Assembly: GCF_003946625.1 (NCBI RefSeq)
Contig: NZ_RHOR01000006.1
Coordinates: 52,486-116,485, forward strand
Length of the DNA stretch: 64,000 bases
Origin: Companilactobacillus kedongensis
Lineage (GTDB): Bacteria > Bacillota > Bacilli > Lactobacillales > Lactobacillaceae
Direction of reading: 5' to 3'
The notes under the pieces: generated by a model
What the model was told of the DNA's origin: nothing
The model's database searches: none
What the model saw: only the letters and a program-made list of their open reading frames with translations
Position numbers and translations under genes: made by a program
In this document: in pieces, positions 1 to 8,116 of the stretch
Layout: each line of letters opens with the position of its first letter
Numbering within the stretch: the first letter of the stretch is position 1

Positions 1-129
1 TTGACCATGGCCAATTTGTCAATTTTAAAGAACGGTAAGGCCAAAGCCGTTCGTTTTTCTACGCTCGCTAAAATTTGTGAAGTATTGGATTGCCAACCAG
101 GTGATATTTTGGAATACCGAGTGGACTAA
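1..129 (+). CDS. Xre-family transcriptional regulator, C-terminal part (cut by window edge)
   Basis: Frame 1 is open from the first base and stops at 127-129. The 42 visible residues read as the end of a small Cro/C1-type helix-turn-helix protein: a recognition-helix segment (NLSILKNGKAKAVRF), then TLAKICEVLDCQPGDILEY. That ending is typical of the compact YozG-like Xre regulators of about 65-75 residues. The start lies outside the window. No partner gene is visible, so the target is unknown. Confidence 0.75.
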   Translation: MTMANLSILKNGKAKAVRFSTLAKICEVLDCQPGDILEYRVD

Positions 130-196
130 CCAATTTTGTAGAATTCCCAACTTAATGGTAATATTCATTACACACACCAATTGAGGGGGAATTTTT

Positions 197-493
197 ATGA
201 ATAAATTGGTTCGCGACAAAATACCAGATATAGTAAAAGAAGATGCGAAATTCGATATCCTGTCAAATGACGAATACCGACTATCACTACGCGACAAACT
301 AGTTGAAGAGGCTAAAGAAGTAAAAATCGCAAATTCACGAGCAAATCTCGTCGAGGAATTAGGGGATCTCGAAGAAGTCTTGCGCGCCATTTTAACTGAT
401 GCATCTATCACATACGAAGAAATGGATAGTATCAGGCAGTCAAAGGTCATTCAACGTGGCAAATTTGAAAAGAAAGTTTCTATTAATATATAA
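197..493 (+). CDS. MazG-like / phosphoribosyl-ATP pyrophosphohydrolase-like protein
   Basis: This 98-residue protein has the alpha-helical NTP pyrophosphohydrolase fold of the all-alpha MazG group. It opens with KLVRDKIP, then shows the metal-binding pair EExxE (E37, E38, E41) and ExxD (E54, D57), and ends with the common QRGKF segment. Family members cleave nucleoside triphosphates to monophosphate and pyrophosphate and are thought to clear abnormal nucleotides; the substrate here cannot be read. The ATG at 197 follows a GAGGGGG ribosome binding site at good spacing. It appears to be a single-gene unit, closed by a strong hairpin at 496-528. Confidence 0.85.
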   Translation: MNKLVRDKIPDIVKEDAKFDILSNDEYRLSLRDKLVEEAKEVKIANSRANLVEELGDLEEVLRAILTDASITYEEMDSIRQSKVIQRGKFEKKVSINI

Positions 494-495
494 AA

Positions 496-528
496 AATAG
501 GACCTAAGACGTCGTCTTAGGTCCTATT
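496..528 (+). terminator. Intrinsic terminator after the MazG-like gene
   Basis: A perfect 15-bp stem (arms 496-510 and 514-528) with a 3-base loop begins three bases after the stop codon. The A-rich left side and the weak T stretch on the right (CTATTTG) make it a moderate rho-independent terminator. Confidence 0.75.
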
Positions 529-838
529 TGGCACAGGATATGATTTGGGTAGCCCATCGTATAACGATAGAACTTATAGAATTAAATTATGAAATTATAA
601 ATTTATGGTGTGTAAGATATTAGATGTGAACGATAGGACTACCATCACCACTACCCATAATCAGAAAAGAAAAAGTAGTTTTTAGAGCCGGTGTTACCCA
701 ATGAGAAGTTTTCCCGTATCTTGCTTGTCAAAAGATTGGAAACACTTCCATTGCCCTGCCCTACCCTTATACAATAAATCTCCCAAGTATTTTATACAAT
801 TTACAAATTTATTAAAGTGTAAAATATTGAGATAATAA
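529..838. other. Intergenic stretch without a convincing gene
   Basis: About 310 bases lie between the terminator and the TetR gene. No open frame here has both a start codon and a ribosome binding site. On the minus strand, near 800 to 640, two overlapping frames give short peptide-like stretches rich in Gly and Ser that a single frameshift would join. This could be a decayed small gene or chance. The last part (about 770-838) is AT-rich and probably serves as the 3' region of the TetR gene. Confidence 0.4.
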
Positions 839-1393
839 TTAAGATTTAACGTATTTTTGTAAGTCATTGCGGAAGTTACCTTTTAACAAGGTTCCAATTT
901 TATCAGATACTTCTTTCGGATCGGCCTTCATGCCATTTTTGATCCATTCCACAATGATGGCCATAAAAGCCAAACTATAAAAATGTGCGACAAAGTTCTT
1001 ATCGTCCTGAGCTATATCTAATCCATACGCTTGTTTTTCCACGACAGTTATTACGTAGTTATTAATTATTTTGTAGATATACTTCACCAATATATCCCGA
1101 TTCTGAGATCGTTGCATATTGTTGACCAATAAAGAATTTTTCTTAATTGCTAACATTAACTTATATAAACCTTTTTGCCAATGATCGTAATCAGAATTAT
1201 CTTGGAGCGATTCCTTGATTGCCTGCAGACATGTCCATTCGACTAACTCGTACATATCACCAAAATGGTTATAAAAAGTCTGCCTAGTCAATCCACATTC
1301 ATCCACGACATTTTTGACCGTGATCTTATTGAATGGCTTGGTTTGAAGGATACTCATTAATGCGTTCGCTAAAGATACTTTAGTAGTATTCAT
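839..1393 (-). CDS. TetR/AcrR-family transcriptional regulator
   Basis: The 184-residue protein has an N-terminal TetR-type helix-turn-helix: ITVKNVVDECGLTRQTFYNHF at about residues 24-44. An all-helical ligand/dimer domain follows, resembling the DhaS-like TetR subgroup (TetR_C_8 type). It is transcribed divergently from the DUF1304 gene across a 178-bp AT-rich gap. Regulators of this arrangement usually repress themselves and the neighbour, so the DUF1304 and flippase genes are the likely targets; that is inference. I could not fix a clear operator palindrome in the gap. Confidence 0.88.
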   Translation of the reverse strand: MNTTKVSLANALMSILQTKPFNKITVKNVVDECGLTRQTFYNHFGDMYELVEWTCLQAIKESLQDNSDYDHWQKGLYKLMLAIKKNSLLVNNMQRSQNRDILVKYIYKIINNYVITVVEKQAYGLDIAQDDKNFVAHFYSLAFMAIIVEWIKNGMKADPKEVSDKIGTLLKGNFRNDLQKYVKS

Positions 1394-1513
1394 GATATTA
1401 TCCCCTGCAGAGTTTATTTATAGGAAACCTTCTCTAAGATAAGAATATCATAATTTTATTTGTATAAAAACATTTTTTCACAAATTGGTATACATCCAAA
1501 AATCAAGCAATTA

Positions 1514-1542
1514 TTGTATCAATTATCAAAACAGTTTAAGAT
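1514..1542 (+). promoter_or_regulatory. Probable sigma-70 promoter of the DUF1304-flippase unit
   Basis: TTGTAT at 1514-1519 and TAAGAT at 1537-1542 are separated by 17 bases. The leader to the ATG is short and carries AAAGGAG. The position fits control by the divergent TetR regulator. Confidence 0.45.
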
Positions 1543-1571
1543 ATTAACTATATTTAAAGGAGATATTTAAT

Positions 1572-1940
1572 ATGGAATTATTGACACTTTTTATCGTAGC
1601 GCTGGTCGCCGTTGAACATATTGGGATCGCGATACTAGAAATGTTTGTTGCACCTGAGAAACAAGCAGAAGCTTTTGATATGCCCTTAGACTTCGTTAAA
1701 CAAAAAAATGCTCAAGTTGCTTTATCAAATCAAGGTATTTACAATGGGATGCTTGGAGTATTGATCCTGGCCATTATCCTATTCTTTACCGGTGCTGTTC
1801 TCAAAACGATCCTCATTCTCTTAATGATCTACATCATCGTTGTGGCCGTTTACGGTGCTGTAACAGTTACCAAAAAGATCCTGTTCCTACAAGGATTACC
1901 TGCACTAATTGCTTTAGTTCTAGTAATGATCTTTTACTAG
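1572..1940 (+). CDS. DUF1304 family small membrane protein
   Basis: This 122-residue protein has four hydrophobic segments (about residues 3-22, 55-75, 78-98 and 103-121). Its opening, VAVEHIGIAILEMF, and the later segment NQGIYNGMLG are characteristic of the DUF1304 family of four-helix membrane proteins. The function is unknown; members often sit beside TetR-type regulators, as here. AAAGGAG precedes the ATG. The flippase gene begins 30 bases downstream and is probably cotranscribed. Confidence 0.88.
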   Translation: MELLTLFIVALVAVEHIGIAILEMFVAPEKQAEAFDMPLDFVKQKNAQVALSNQGIYNGMLGVLILAIILFFTGAVLKTILILLMIYIIVVAVYGAVTVTKKILFLQGLPALIALVLVMIFY

Positions 1941-1970
1941 AAATTTTGATTATAGAAATGGGTACTCTCA

Positions 1971-3578
1971 ATGAAAAAAGATTCATTACTTAAAAGCTCA
2001 CTTTGGATTTCTGTCAGCGGGATTTTTTCAAGGATCCTAGCGGTTATCTACATTATTCCATGGAATATTTGGATCGGCCCGATTGCTTTAGGTGCTGCCA
2101 ATGCGCTATATGGAAAAGTTTACAACATCTACAATCTATTCTTGATCATCGCTACCGCTGGTATTCCGTCAGCTATTTCAAAAGAAGTAGCGGCACACAA
2201 TGCCTTGGGTCGATACGACCAGAGTGAAAAATTACTTAAAAAATATACGCTGTACATGACACTAGTCGGAATTGTTTTAGCTGGATTTATGTTCTTCGGT
2301 GCTAAATATGTCGCAATAATCTTTGCCGCCGGCGATATGCGTGTCATAACGCCGATCAAATACTTGAGTGTTGCTATTTTGATCATTCCTGCTTTAGGAA
2401 TTATGCGTGGATATATTCAAGGATATGCCTTCATCTCATTCTCAGCCTTTTCACAGGTTATCGAACAAATTGCACGTGTGGCCTATATGCTTTACGCAAC
2501 ATATACGATCATGATCCTGCAAAATGGTAACTATATGGCTGCCGTTAACCAATCTACCTTTGCCTCATTTATAGGTGCCACTCTAGCTTATATTTTCTTG
2601 ATCTGGATGAGACGCCGAGTCCGTAAGTCTATTCCTGCTGAAGACATCAAAACGGCCGCAGAAGTCCCTGATAGTGAATTAACCAAGGTTAACTTTGGCT
2701 CGATGTTAAAATCAGCCATTCCTTTCTTACTAGTCGATACGATCATGACTGTTTTGCAGCTATTCGATCAGACTAGCTTTGTCTGGATCTATCAAAATGT
2801 GATCCATGCTAGTCAAAGAACCGTCGACAACCTATATGCCATGTTTGGATTCCAGGCCAACAAGTTGATCATGGTTTTAGTTTCTCTAGCGATTTCCGTT
2901 TCAGCAACAATTATTCCTGCATTGTCAGCTCTAATTAGTCGTAAAGCTAAGAAAACTGATATTCAAAAATTATTACGAAATATCGTTCAATTTACAGTCT
3001 TCATTATCCTACCGGCAGCCTTTGGGATGATCGGTATCGGTAGTCAGCTTTGGACAGTCTTTTATGGCACCAGCAAACTTGGTACGCAAATCTTGATCGT
3101 ATCTTGTGCGGAAGCATTCTTCTATTGTGTCTTCATGATTTTGGAAAATGTTCTTCAAGTTGATGGCCGCACCAAGACTTCCATGATTTACTTGGCATTG
3201 GCCTACCTGATAAAAGTAGTCCTGCAGTATCCATTAACGATTTATATGGGAGCATTCGGTCCAGTGGTGGCAACAACTGTTGCCTTCATGATCATGGGAC
3301 ACTTTGCCTTTAGGATCATCAATAAGCAATACAATATCGTCGATAAGGTCCTCGGCATCAAACTATTAAAAATAGTTTTCGATTCAATTGTCATGTTGAT
3401 AGTTGTCTATGGAGCAGATTTCTTATTAGTTAAAGTTATCAATAGTGATACTAAAGTTGGAGCTACGATAATTCTATCGATTTGTGCTGTTATCGGTATT
3501 ATCGTCTATGGCTTCTTAGCTTATAAAGATGGATCAATGAAAGTACTTAAAGATATTCGTGGAACGGATATTTACTAA
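1971..3578 (+). CDS. Polysaccharide/lipid II flippase-like protein (MOP superfamily, YtgP/SpoVB/MurJ type)
   Basis: The 535-residue integral membrane protein has about 14 hydrophobic segments. Its N-terminal motif, SSLWISVSGIFSRILAVIY, is typical of the polysaccharide-transport/SpoVB branch of the MOP exporter superfamily (YtgP in Bacillus, which has MurJ-like lipid II flippase activity). It should move a lipid-linked cell-wall precursor across the membrane. Length and the lack of extra domains fit the family. The ATG at 1971 lies 30 bases after the DUF1304 stop with a weak GGG-type binding site. Whether it is the main lipid II flippase or a paralogue cannot be told from this window. Confidence 0.85.
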   Translation: MKKDSLLKSSLWISVSGIFSRILAVIYIIPWNIWIGPIALGAANALYGKVYNIYNLFLIIATAGIPSAISKEVAAHNALGRYDQSEKLLKKYTLYMTLVGIVLAGFMFFGAKYVAIIFAAGDMRVITPIKYLSVAILIIPALGIMRGYIQGYAFISFSAFSQVIEQIARVAYMLYATYTIMILQNGNYMAAVNQSTFASFIGATLAYIFLIWMRRRVRKSIPAEDIKTAAEVPDSELTKVNFGSMLKSAIPFLLVDTIMTVLQLFDQTSFVWIYQNVIHASQRTVDNLYAMFGFQANKLIMVLVSLAISVSATIIPALSALISRKAKKTDIQKLLRNIVQFTVFIILPAAFGMIGIGSQLWTVFYGTSKLGTQILIVSCAEAFFYCVFMILENVLQVDGRTKTSMIYLALAYLIKVVLQYPLTIYMGAFGPVVATTVAFMIMGHFAFRIINKQYNIVDKVLGIKLLKIVFDSIVMLIVVYGADFLLVKVINSDTKVGATIILSICAVIGIIVYGFLAYKDGSMKVLKDIRGTDIY

Positions 3579-3579
3579 G

Positions 3580-3603
3580 ATAAGCCGAAAGGCTTATTTT
3601 TTT
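3580..3603 (+). terminator. Intrinsic terminator after the flippase gene
   Basis: Stem ATAAGCC / GGCTTAT (3580-3586 and 3591-3597) with a GAAA loop, followed directly by a run of seven T. Confidence 0.9.
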
Positions 3604-3634
3604 CGGCGGTATAACGAAGATATAAAGATACTAA

Positions 3635-3660
3635 AAAAGACGACCATCTGGTCGTCTTTT
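3635..3660. terminator. Bidirectional intrinsic terminator
   Basis: An 11-bp stem (AAAAGACGACC at 3635-3645, complement at 3650-3660) has A-rich and T-rich flanks on the two sides. It backs up the flippase terminator and serves the minus-strand lipoprotein gene ending at 3721. Confidence 0.8.
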
Positions 3661-3720
3661 AATTTATTGAATTTCTCTATAAGCTGAAAACTTTTGTAAT
3701 ATTTAAAAAATCATTTTATT

Positions 3721-4611
3721 CTAATTTTCACTCGGCTGTCCGTCCAAAACAGTTCCATCTGGATAAACCGTCCACCAAGTCCAGCCTGCTGGAAGGCCTG
3801 GTGCTACATCCTTAACATACGTTACCCAATATGCTTTACCCCTGCTTGTATCATACATACCGTAATTGTATGAAAAGTAATAGTCACTGTGATCATCCGG
3901 CATTGAAGGATTTTGAGACTTAACTAAGTCCTCTGCTTCCTGTTCACTATTGATAACATTTCCACCCTTAGAATCATTAGTATCATCAGAACTATTAGTA
4001 TCGGTCGTATTATTGTCCGTAGTAGAGCCATTATTTGAATCGTTGCTAGAATCACTACTATCATCAACAGTAGAACTTTCGGAATTAGTAGTTACATCAT
4101 CTTTATGTTCCACAAAATGACGATATTCTTTCTTCAACTCTGGATCTGATAAGTTGTCTGATTTTGAACTCTTACCATCGAGATAAGCTAACTTGAAACT
4201 ATCATTTTTATAACAGAACAATCCTGGATCACTAAAAATATCATCATCTATATCTTTAAAGATTCCTTTGATAGTAACCTTGCTATTAGTCTTAACGGTC
4301 TTCATTCCTGATTTATCAGATTTCAAACTATCTGATCCTAACAACACAATATCTTCCAAATCAAACTTAACATTCTTATTCGACTGGTTGTCGATCGTTA
4401 AGTTTATCTGATTTTGTCCCTTAATAGTTCCGTCATAACGCTTAAAATCAAATTTAACATGATCACGATCACCATTTGACAGCTTGTTATACATCTTAGT
4501 CTCGACTTTAACGTTGGAACTGGTCTTAGTCCGTTTACTCTGACTAGAACAACCAGCAACAACCAATAAAAGTGCAATTATCGCAGTTAAAAAAATTCCC
4601 CTTTTATTCAT
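3721..4611 (-). CDS. Secreted lipoprotein with Ser/Asp/Asn-rich linker
   Basis: The 296-residue protein starts with a type II signal peptide ending in the lipobox VAGC (C21), so it should be lipid-anchored outside the membrane. A DUF4352-like beta-rich domain fits about residues 35-140 (FDFKRYDGT and NQINLTIDNQSN segments); this is tentative. A low-complexity Ser/Asp/Asn/Thr spacer fills about 170-215, and a C-terminal globular piece contains YYFSYNYGMYD and WTWWTVYPDG. The same plan (lipobox, hydrophilic spacer, C-terminal domain with a W..Y..DG ending) recurs in the lipoprotein at 6750. The function is unknown. A GGGGGAA binding site precedes the ATG. Confidence 0.8.
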   Translation of the reverse strand: MNKRGIFLTAIIALLLVVAGCSSQSKRTKTSSNVKVETKMYNKLSNGDRDHVKFDFKRYDGTIKGQNQINLTIDNQSNKNVKFDLEDIVLLGSDSLKSDKSGMKTVKTNSKVTIKGIFKDIDDDIFSDPGLFCYKNDSFKLAYLDGKSSKSDNLSDPELKKEYRHFVEHKDDVTTNSESSTVDDSSDSSNDSNNGSTTDNNTTDTNSSDDTNDSKGGNVINSEQEAEDLVKSQNPSMPDDHSDYYFSYNYGMYDTSRGKAYWVTYVKDVAPGLPAGWTWWTVYPDGTVLDGQPSEN

Positions 4612-4672
4612 AAAAATTCCCCCTATTTGATATTTATAATATTATTCTTATATATTCCTTATTTCAATATAC

Positions 4673-4703
4673 AAAAAAACCGTACTGACGAAACAGTACG
4701 GTT
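4673..4703 (-). terminator. Intrinsic terminator upstream of the 3721 lipoprotein, downstream of gtrA
   Basis: Perfect 10-bp stem (AACCGTACTG at 4678-4687, complement at 4694-4703) with a 6-base loop. The A-run at 4673-4679 becomes the U tail on the minus strand, so it ends the zinc-transporter/gtrA transcript. Confidence 0.88.
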
Positions 4704-4716
4704 ACACTTGGGAAGT

Positions 4717-5139
4717 TTATTTCCCATCTAATTTTTCTTTTTTTCTAAAAATAATGAACTTACTAAAAATGTAATTCAAAATTACAACTACCACATTAGC
4801 GATAAACTTAACGATCAAATCATTCATATGCAACAGCGAAACACCTATCATCATTGTTCCCTGGTCGATTACCCATGATCCACCACGGAATAAGAAGAAT
4901 GAACCCATTTCCAGTAAAAAGGCTTTGGTTGTATCAGTATGTGAATCAAAGACCCACAATTTATTAGTCACATAAGCGAATACCACTGATACGAAATAGG
5001 CTATCACATTGGCAATTTGATAATTCATACCAACAATGTAATTGAAGAACCAAAAACCAACGATGTTTACCAAAGTTGTTAGAACTCCAAAAAACAGATA
5101 AGGTATTGTATCTTTATATTTATTCCATAATTCTTCCAT
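4717..5139 (-). CDS. GtrA family membrane protein
   Basis: A 140-residue GtrA/DPMS-type protein with four membrane helices. The pattern PYLFFGVLTTLVNIVGFWFFN, the VTNKLWVF segment and the NYIFSKFIIF ending are typical of the family. GtrA-type proteins are thought to flip, or help present, undecaprenyl-linked sugars for cell-surface glycosylation. I place the start at the ATG at 5139, just after AGGAGAACTGGAAG. A longer frame using TTG at 5175 would overlap the upstream gene and lacks a binding site. It follows the zinc-type permease gene closely. A GtrB-type glycosyltransferase lies far away at 55328, and GT-C proteins at 37443 and 47885. Confidence 0.88.
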   Translation of the reverse strand: MEELWNKYKDTIPYLFFGVLTTLVNIVGFWFFNYIVGMNYQIANVIAYFVSVVFAYVTNKLWVFDSHTDTTKAFLLEMGSFFLFRGGSWVIDQGTMMIGVSLLHMNDLIVKFIANVVVVILNYIFSKFIIFRKKEKLDGK

Positions 5140-5156
5140 ATTAACTTCCAGTTCTC

Positions 5157-5966
5157 CTAGTGGTTTAATTTCCAATTCTTATAGCTCAATCCCATGAAGT
5201 AAACGATAACTTCAAATGATGAGATGAAGAATGTGACAGGCCAATTAGTGACAAAGGCTAAATATAATCCTAACCAGACACCTGCTAGAGATAAACCGAC
5301 TGATACCATAATTAACTTTGGAACTGAGTGTACCAAATATCTGGCCGTTGCGCCAGGTAGAGTTAGCAATACGAAAACTAACATTGAACCGACGATTTGT
5401 GATCCAATGCTGACACTGAGTGCCAACGTGATCAAAAAGGCAACTGATAAGAATCTTGTTTTAAGACCGGCAGCACGTGCACCAATATGATCAAATGAAT
5501 CAAAAGCTAATGATTTATAAAATACCAAAATAATGACAATAACTACGATTGCTAAGATCATTAACTGCTGCACTTCTTTAGCACTGATACCAACAATGCT
5601 ACCAAAGAGGATATTTGTCGCATAACTGCTGGATTGTGACGATAATGATAAGAATAAGATCCCCAAACCAATGAATAACGACGATATGGTACTGATCGAG
5701 GCTTCACGTCTTGATGATTCGGCACTTAAACTACCTACAGCCACCGAACTGACCATAGTGAATAAAATCATCCCAGCTAATGGCGAAATGCCAATCAGGA
5801 CTCCAAACGAGGCTCCTGCAAAACCGATTTCTGAAAGAGTATGCGATAAGAATGACATATTTCTTGAAACTACAAAGACTCCAACTATTCCGGCTGTTAT
5901 CGCAATAAAGGTACTAGCAATAAAAGCCTCCCTCATAAATTCATACCCAAACATCTTATCTACCAC
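5157..5966 (-). CDS. Metal-ion ABC transporter permease (ZnuB/MntB family)
   Basis: The 269-residue protein has about eight or nine membrane segments and the ABC-3 permease signature: SHTLSEIGFAGASFGVLIG at about residues 36-54, and VGSMLVFVLLTLPGATARYLV near 190-210. It would form the channel of a zinc or manganese importer with the ATPase encoded just upstream (11-base overlap). No solute-binding lipoprotein of the ZnuA/MntC type is beside it, so the binding protein must lie elsewhere. Metal specificity cannot be decided from the permease alone. Confidence 0.9.
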   Translation of the reverse strand: MVDKMFGYEFMREAFIASTFIAITAGIVGVFVVSRNMSFLSHTLSEIGFAGASFGVLIGISPLAGMILFTMVSSVAVGSLSAESSRREASISTISSLFIGLGILFLSLSSQSSSYATNILFGSIVGISAKEVQQLMILAIVVIVIILVFYKSLAFDSFDHIGARAAGLKTRFLSVAFLITLALSVSIGSQIVGSMLVFVLLTLPGATARYLVHSVPKLIMVSVGLSLAGVWLGLYLAFVTNWPVTFFISSFEVIVYFMGLSYKNWKLNH

Positions 5967-6627
5967 CTAACTCAAACATGTCTTCTGATACATCGTTAAT
6001 ACTGATCGGTTTGATCGTCTTATTTTCAAAGAACAAGGCCCGCTTAGTATATTTCTTCGATAATTCATAATCATGTGTAATAAAAATAACTGTTAATTTA
6101 AATCGCTTATTTAATTCTTGAACTAGATCCATCAATTGCATCTTTACTTCAACATCTAAACTGGCAGTTGATTCATCAAGAATCAAAACTTTAGGATCAT
6201 TCAAAAGTGATTGAGCCAGATAAGCCTTTTGTTTTTCACCGCCAGAGGCTAAACCTAAAGGACGATTCTTCAATTCTGTTAAATGTGTCTTTTCCAGAAT
6301 TTCATTCACCAATTCGTTATCCTTACGACGTTTTTCTGGACTAAGTTTCCATTTAAGATTTAAACGAACAAATTGTTCAATATCCAAAGGATAATCTAAG
6401 TCGATATTACGAAATTGTGGCACATACCCGATCGTCTGTTTTTTATCGATCAGAATATCTCCACCGCTTTTTTTCTCTAGTCCCATCAAAATTTTTACTA
6501 ATGTTGTTTTACCAGAGCCATTATGACCAACTAGACTGATAAATTCGCCATCATTTATCTTGAAATTTACATCTTTAAAAACTAATTGCTTACCGAATCT
6601 TTTCTCTAGATTTTTTGCTTCAATCAC
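5956..6627 (-). CDS. Metal-ion ABC transporter ATP-binding protein (ZnuC family)
   Basis: An ABC ATPase of about 223 residues with Walker A GHNGSGKTT, Q-loop QFRNID, signature LASGGEKQKAYLAQ, Walker B VLILDESTASLD and H-loop ITHDYE. It energises the permease at 5157. I place the start at the GTG at 6627: AAAGGG lies 8 bases before it, whereas the ATG at 6645 has no binding site and abuts the U-run of a hairpin. The signature is slightly altered (SGGEK for SGGQ), which is seen in this branch. Confidence 0.88.
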   Translation of the reverse strand: MIEAKNLEKRFGKQLVFKDVNFKINDGEFISLVGHNGSGKTTLVKILMGLEKKSGGDILIDKKQTIGYVPQFRNIDLDYPLDIEQFVRLNLKWKLSPEKRRKDNELVNEILEKTHLTELKNRPLGLASGGEKQKAYLAQSLLNDPKVLILDESTASLDVEVKMQLMDLVQELNKRFKLTVIFITHDYELSKKYTKRALFFENKTIKPISINDVSEDMFELGGR

Positions 6628-6645
6628 TGAATTTTCCCTTTCCAT

Positions 6646-6683
6646 TAAAAAGTAATAGAGACCTGAACAAAGTTCAGGCCTCT
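6646..6683 (-). terminator. Terminator-like hairpin directly before the metal-transporter operon
   Basis: Twelve-bp stem AGAGGCCTGAAC / GTTCAGGTCTCT (minus strand, 6683-6672 and 6668-6657) with a 3-base loop, followed by ATTACTTTTTA. The single non-Watson-Crick pair is G-U on the minus strand, which supports that strand. It can end the lipoprotein transcript from 6750, but it also sits inside the leader of the ABC operon, where it could act as an attenuator. A TATAAT at 6737-6732 lies between the two genes. Confidence 0.6.
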
Positions 6684-6749
6684 AACATTTGAGGACATAC
6701 TATGCCCTATGCATATTATCTGATTATTTAAATTATAGCAAATCTATCC

Positions 6750-7310
6750 CTACCAAATTTGGAAATATTGTCCATTAGCAGGTACTAAATAGCTACCTAA
6801 AGGTGAATCAGAATCCTTACTATAAACATTTACTTGATAACCTTCAACATTGTTCCAAGTTACTTTACCATTTGAAACATATTGTGTCGTTGAACGATCA
6901 TAAGATGCTGACAAGGCATTTCCAAGATATGAAACTGCTTGATCAGCTGTTGTAATATTTACAGAACTTTGACTGTTTGATTGAGTCGACTGACCACTAT
7001 TATTAGTGGTGTTATTGTCGCTGTTGGTACCATTAGTTGTTGTTGAACCTGAACCCGTGGTTGTTTTGCTATTATTACCTGATGCTTGTGAACTAGCATC
7101 ATCATTTTCTTTTTCAGAATTTGATGTGTTGTTATTAGTTGCTGGTGCACTGCTTCTAACGGCAGCCTTCTTAGTAGCCTTTTTAGGTGCAGAACTTGTT
7201 TTTTCAGATTTTGTATTTGAGTCTGATGTACCACTGGACTGTTGACTAGAACAACCAGCAAGTGTAACAGCTGCAAGTACTGTAGCTGCTAGTGATAGTT
7301 TTTTAAACAT
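6750..7310 (-). CDS. Secreted lipoprotein with Ser/Thr/Asn-rich linker
   Basis: The 186-residue protein starts MFKKLSLAATVLAAVTLAGC, a clean type II signal with lipobox LAGC (C20). A long Ser/Thr/Asn/Lys spacer follows, then a C-terminal domain of about 65 residues (TADQAVSYLGNAL ... YQVNVYSKDSD ... NGQYFQIW). The ATG at 7310 is chosen because AGGGAGG lies 8 bases upstream; a longer frame reaches into the racemase gene. The design matches the lipoprotein at 3721, suggesting distant paralogues. The function is unknown. Confidence 0.82.
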   Translation of the reverse strand: MFKKLSLAATVLAAVTLAGCSSQQSSGTSDSNTKSEKTSSAPKKATKKAAVRSSAPATNNNTSNSEKENDDASSQASGNNSKTTTGSGSTTTNGTNSDNNTTNNSGQSTQSNSQSSVNITTADQAVSYLGNALSASYDRSTTQYVSNGKVTWNNVEGYQVNVYSKDSDSPLGSYLVPANGQYFQIW

Positions 7311-7334
7311 AGTGGGTACCTCCCTGTTAGGTAT

Positions 7335-7364
7335 ATTGTATCTAAGGGGCAGTTTTTTTTTCAA
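7335..7364 (-). promoter_or_regulatory. Promoter of the 6750 lipoprotein
   Basis: TTGAAA (7364-7359) and TACAAT (7340-7335) on the minus strand are separated by 18 bases. The AGGGAGG binding site and ATG follow at a normal distance. Confidence 0.6.
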
Positions 7365-7380
7365 TAATTCACAAGAAACA

Positions 7381-8115
7381 TTAATAAATCTTATTAAAAT
7401 CGATTTTTTCACCATTACGGATCTTTCGAGAATATTCAATCGATTTATCAACGATGATACTTTGAGCATCGATCACATCATAGACGTGATCTGGTGCTTT
7501 TTCTTGTGCATACGATAATTCCGTACATCCCAAGACGATCACATCACAATGAAATTTATCGTGCATCGTCTTCAAAATATTATGATATTTAGCTGCGTTC
7601 ATAACGCCCTTTTCTTTAATATCATCATAGATCAAGCTTTCAACTTTATCTTGAACTGTCTGATCTCCTAATGAATAATCGAATCCGGCCGCTTTGATCT
7701 CATCTTCGTAGATATGATCAGCAATCGTTCCCTTGGTAGCAATCAAGCCAACACGAGCATGTGGATATTTCTTTTTCATAACTGAAACAGCCATGTGTGG
7801 CATATGGATCAAAGGCACCTTAGTAGCTGCTTGCAATTCTTTGTAGTAATAATGAGCCGTATTACAAATGATCACCATAAATTCTGGATCAAGTTTGCTT
7901 TGTTGCTCAATATCTTCTTTTAATGGTGGCAAAAAGCTTGGTTTGCTGTTATCTAAGATATGAGCAGTCCGATCAGGAACAGTCGCATGATTTACGATAA
8001 TGTAATCCAAATAATCCTGATCCTTCTTAGCTTCGGTTCTTTGATTCAATAAATGGATATAGCTCTCTGTAGCGAGAGTTCCCATGCCACCAATAATTGT
8101 AAAGAACTTCTTCAT
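7381..8115 (-). CDS. Aspartate/glutamate racemase family protein, probable aspartate racemase
   Basis: The 244-residue protein opens with FTIIGGMGTLATESYI and carries both cofactor-free racemase cysteine motifs: ICNTAHYY (about residue 84) and VLGCTELSYA (about residue 198). These residues take and give the alpha proton. It begins one base after the murE stop in the wall operon. In lactobacilli D-aspartate forms the cross-bridge on the lysine of the stem peptide, so supplying D-Asp is the likely role. The partner D-Asp ligase is not in this window. A glutamate racemase is less likely because MurI proteins are longer and have a different N-terminal motif. Confidence 0.85.
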   Translation of the reverse strand: MKKFFTIIGGMGTLATESYIHLLNQRTEAKKDQDYLDYIIVNHATVPDRTAHILDNSKPSFLPPLKEDIEQQSKLDPEFMVIICNTAHYYYKELQAATKVPLIHMPHMAVSVMKKKYPHARVGLIATKGTIADHIYEDEIKAAGFDYSLGDQTVQDKVESLIYDDIKEKGVMNAAKYHNILKTMHDKFHCDVIVLGCTELSYAQEKAPDHVYDVIDAQSIIVDKSIEYSRKIRNGEKIDFNKIY

Positions 8116-8116
8116 A

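Noticed and set aside
7006..7276. Long frames in other phases over the Ser/Thr-rich lipoprotein linker
   Set aside because: They result from the repetitive codons of the linker and lack start signals.
7311..7469. Extended start of the 6750 lipoprotein into the racemase gene
   Set aside because: The ATG at 7310 has an AGGGAGG site, a promoter and begins a proper signal peptide; the extension does not.
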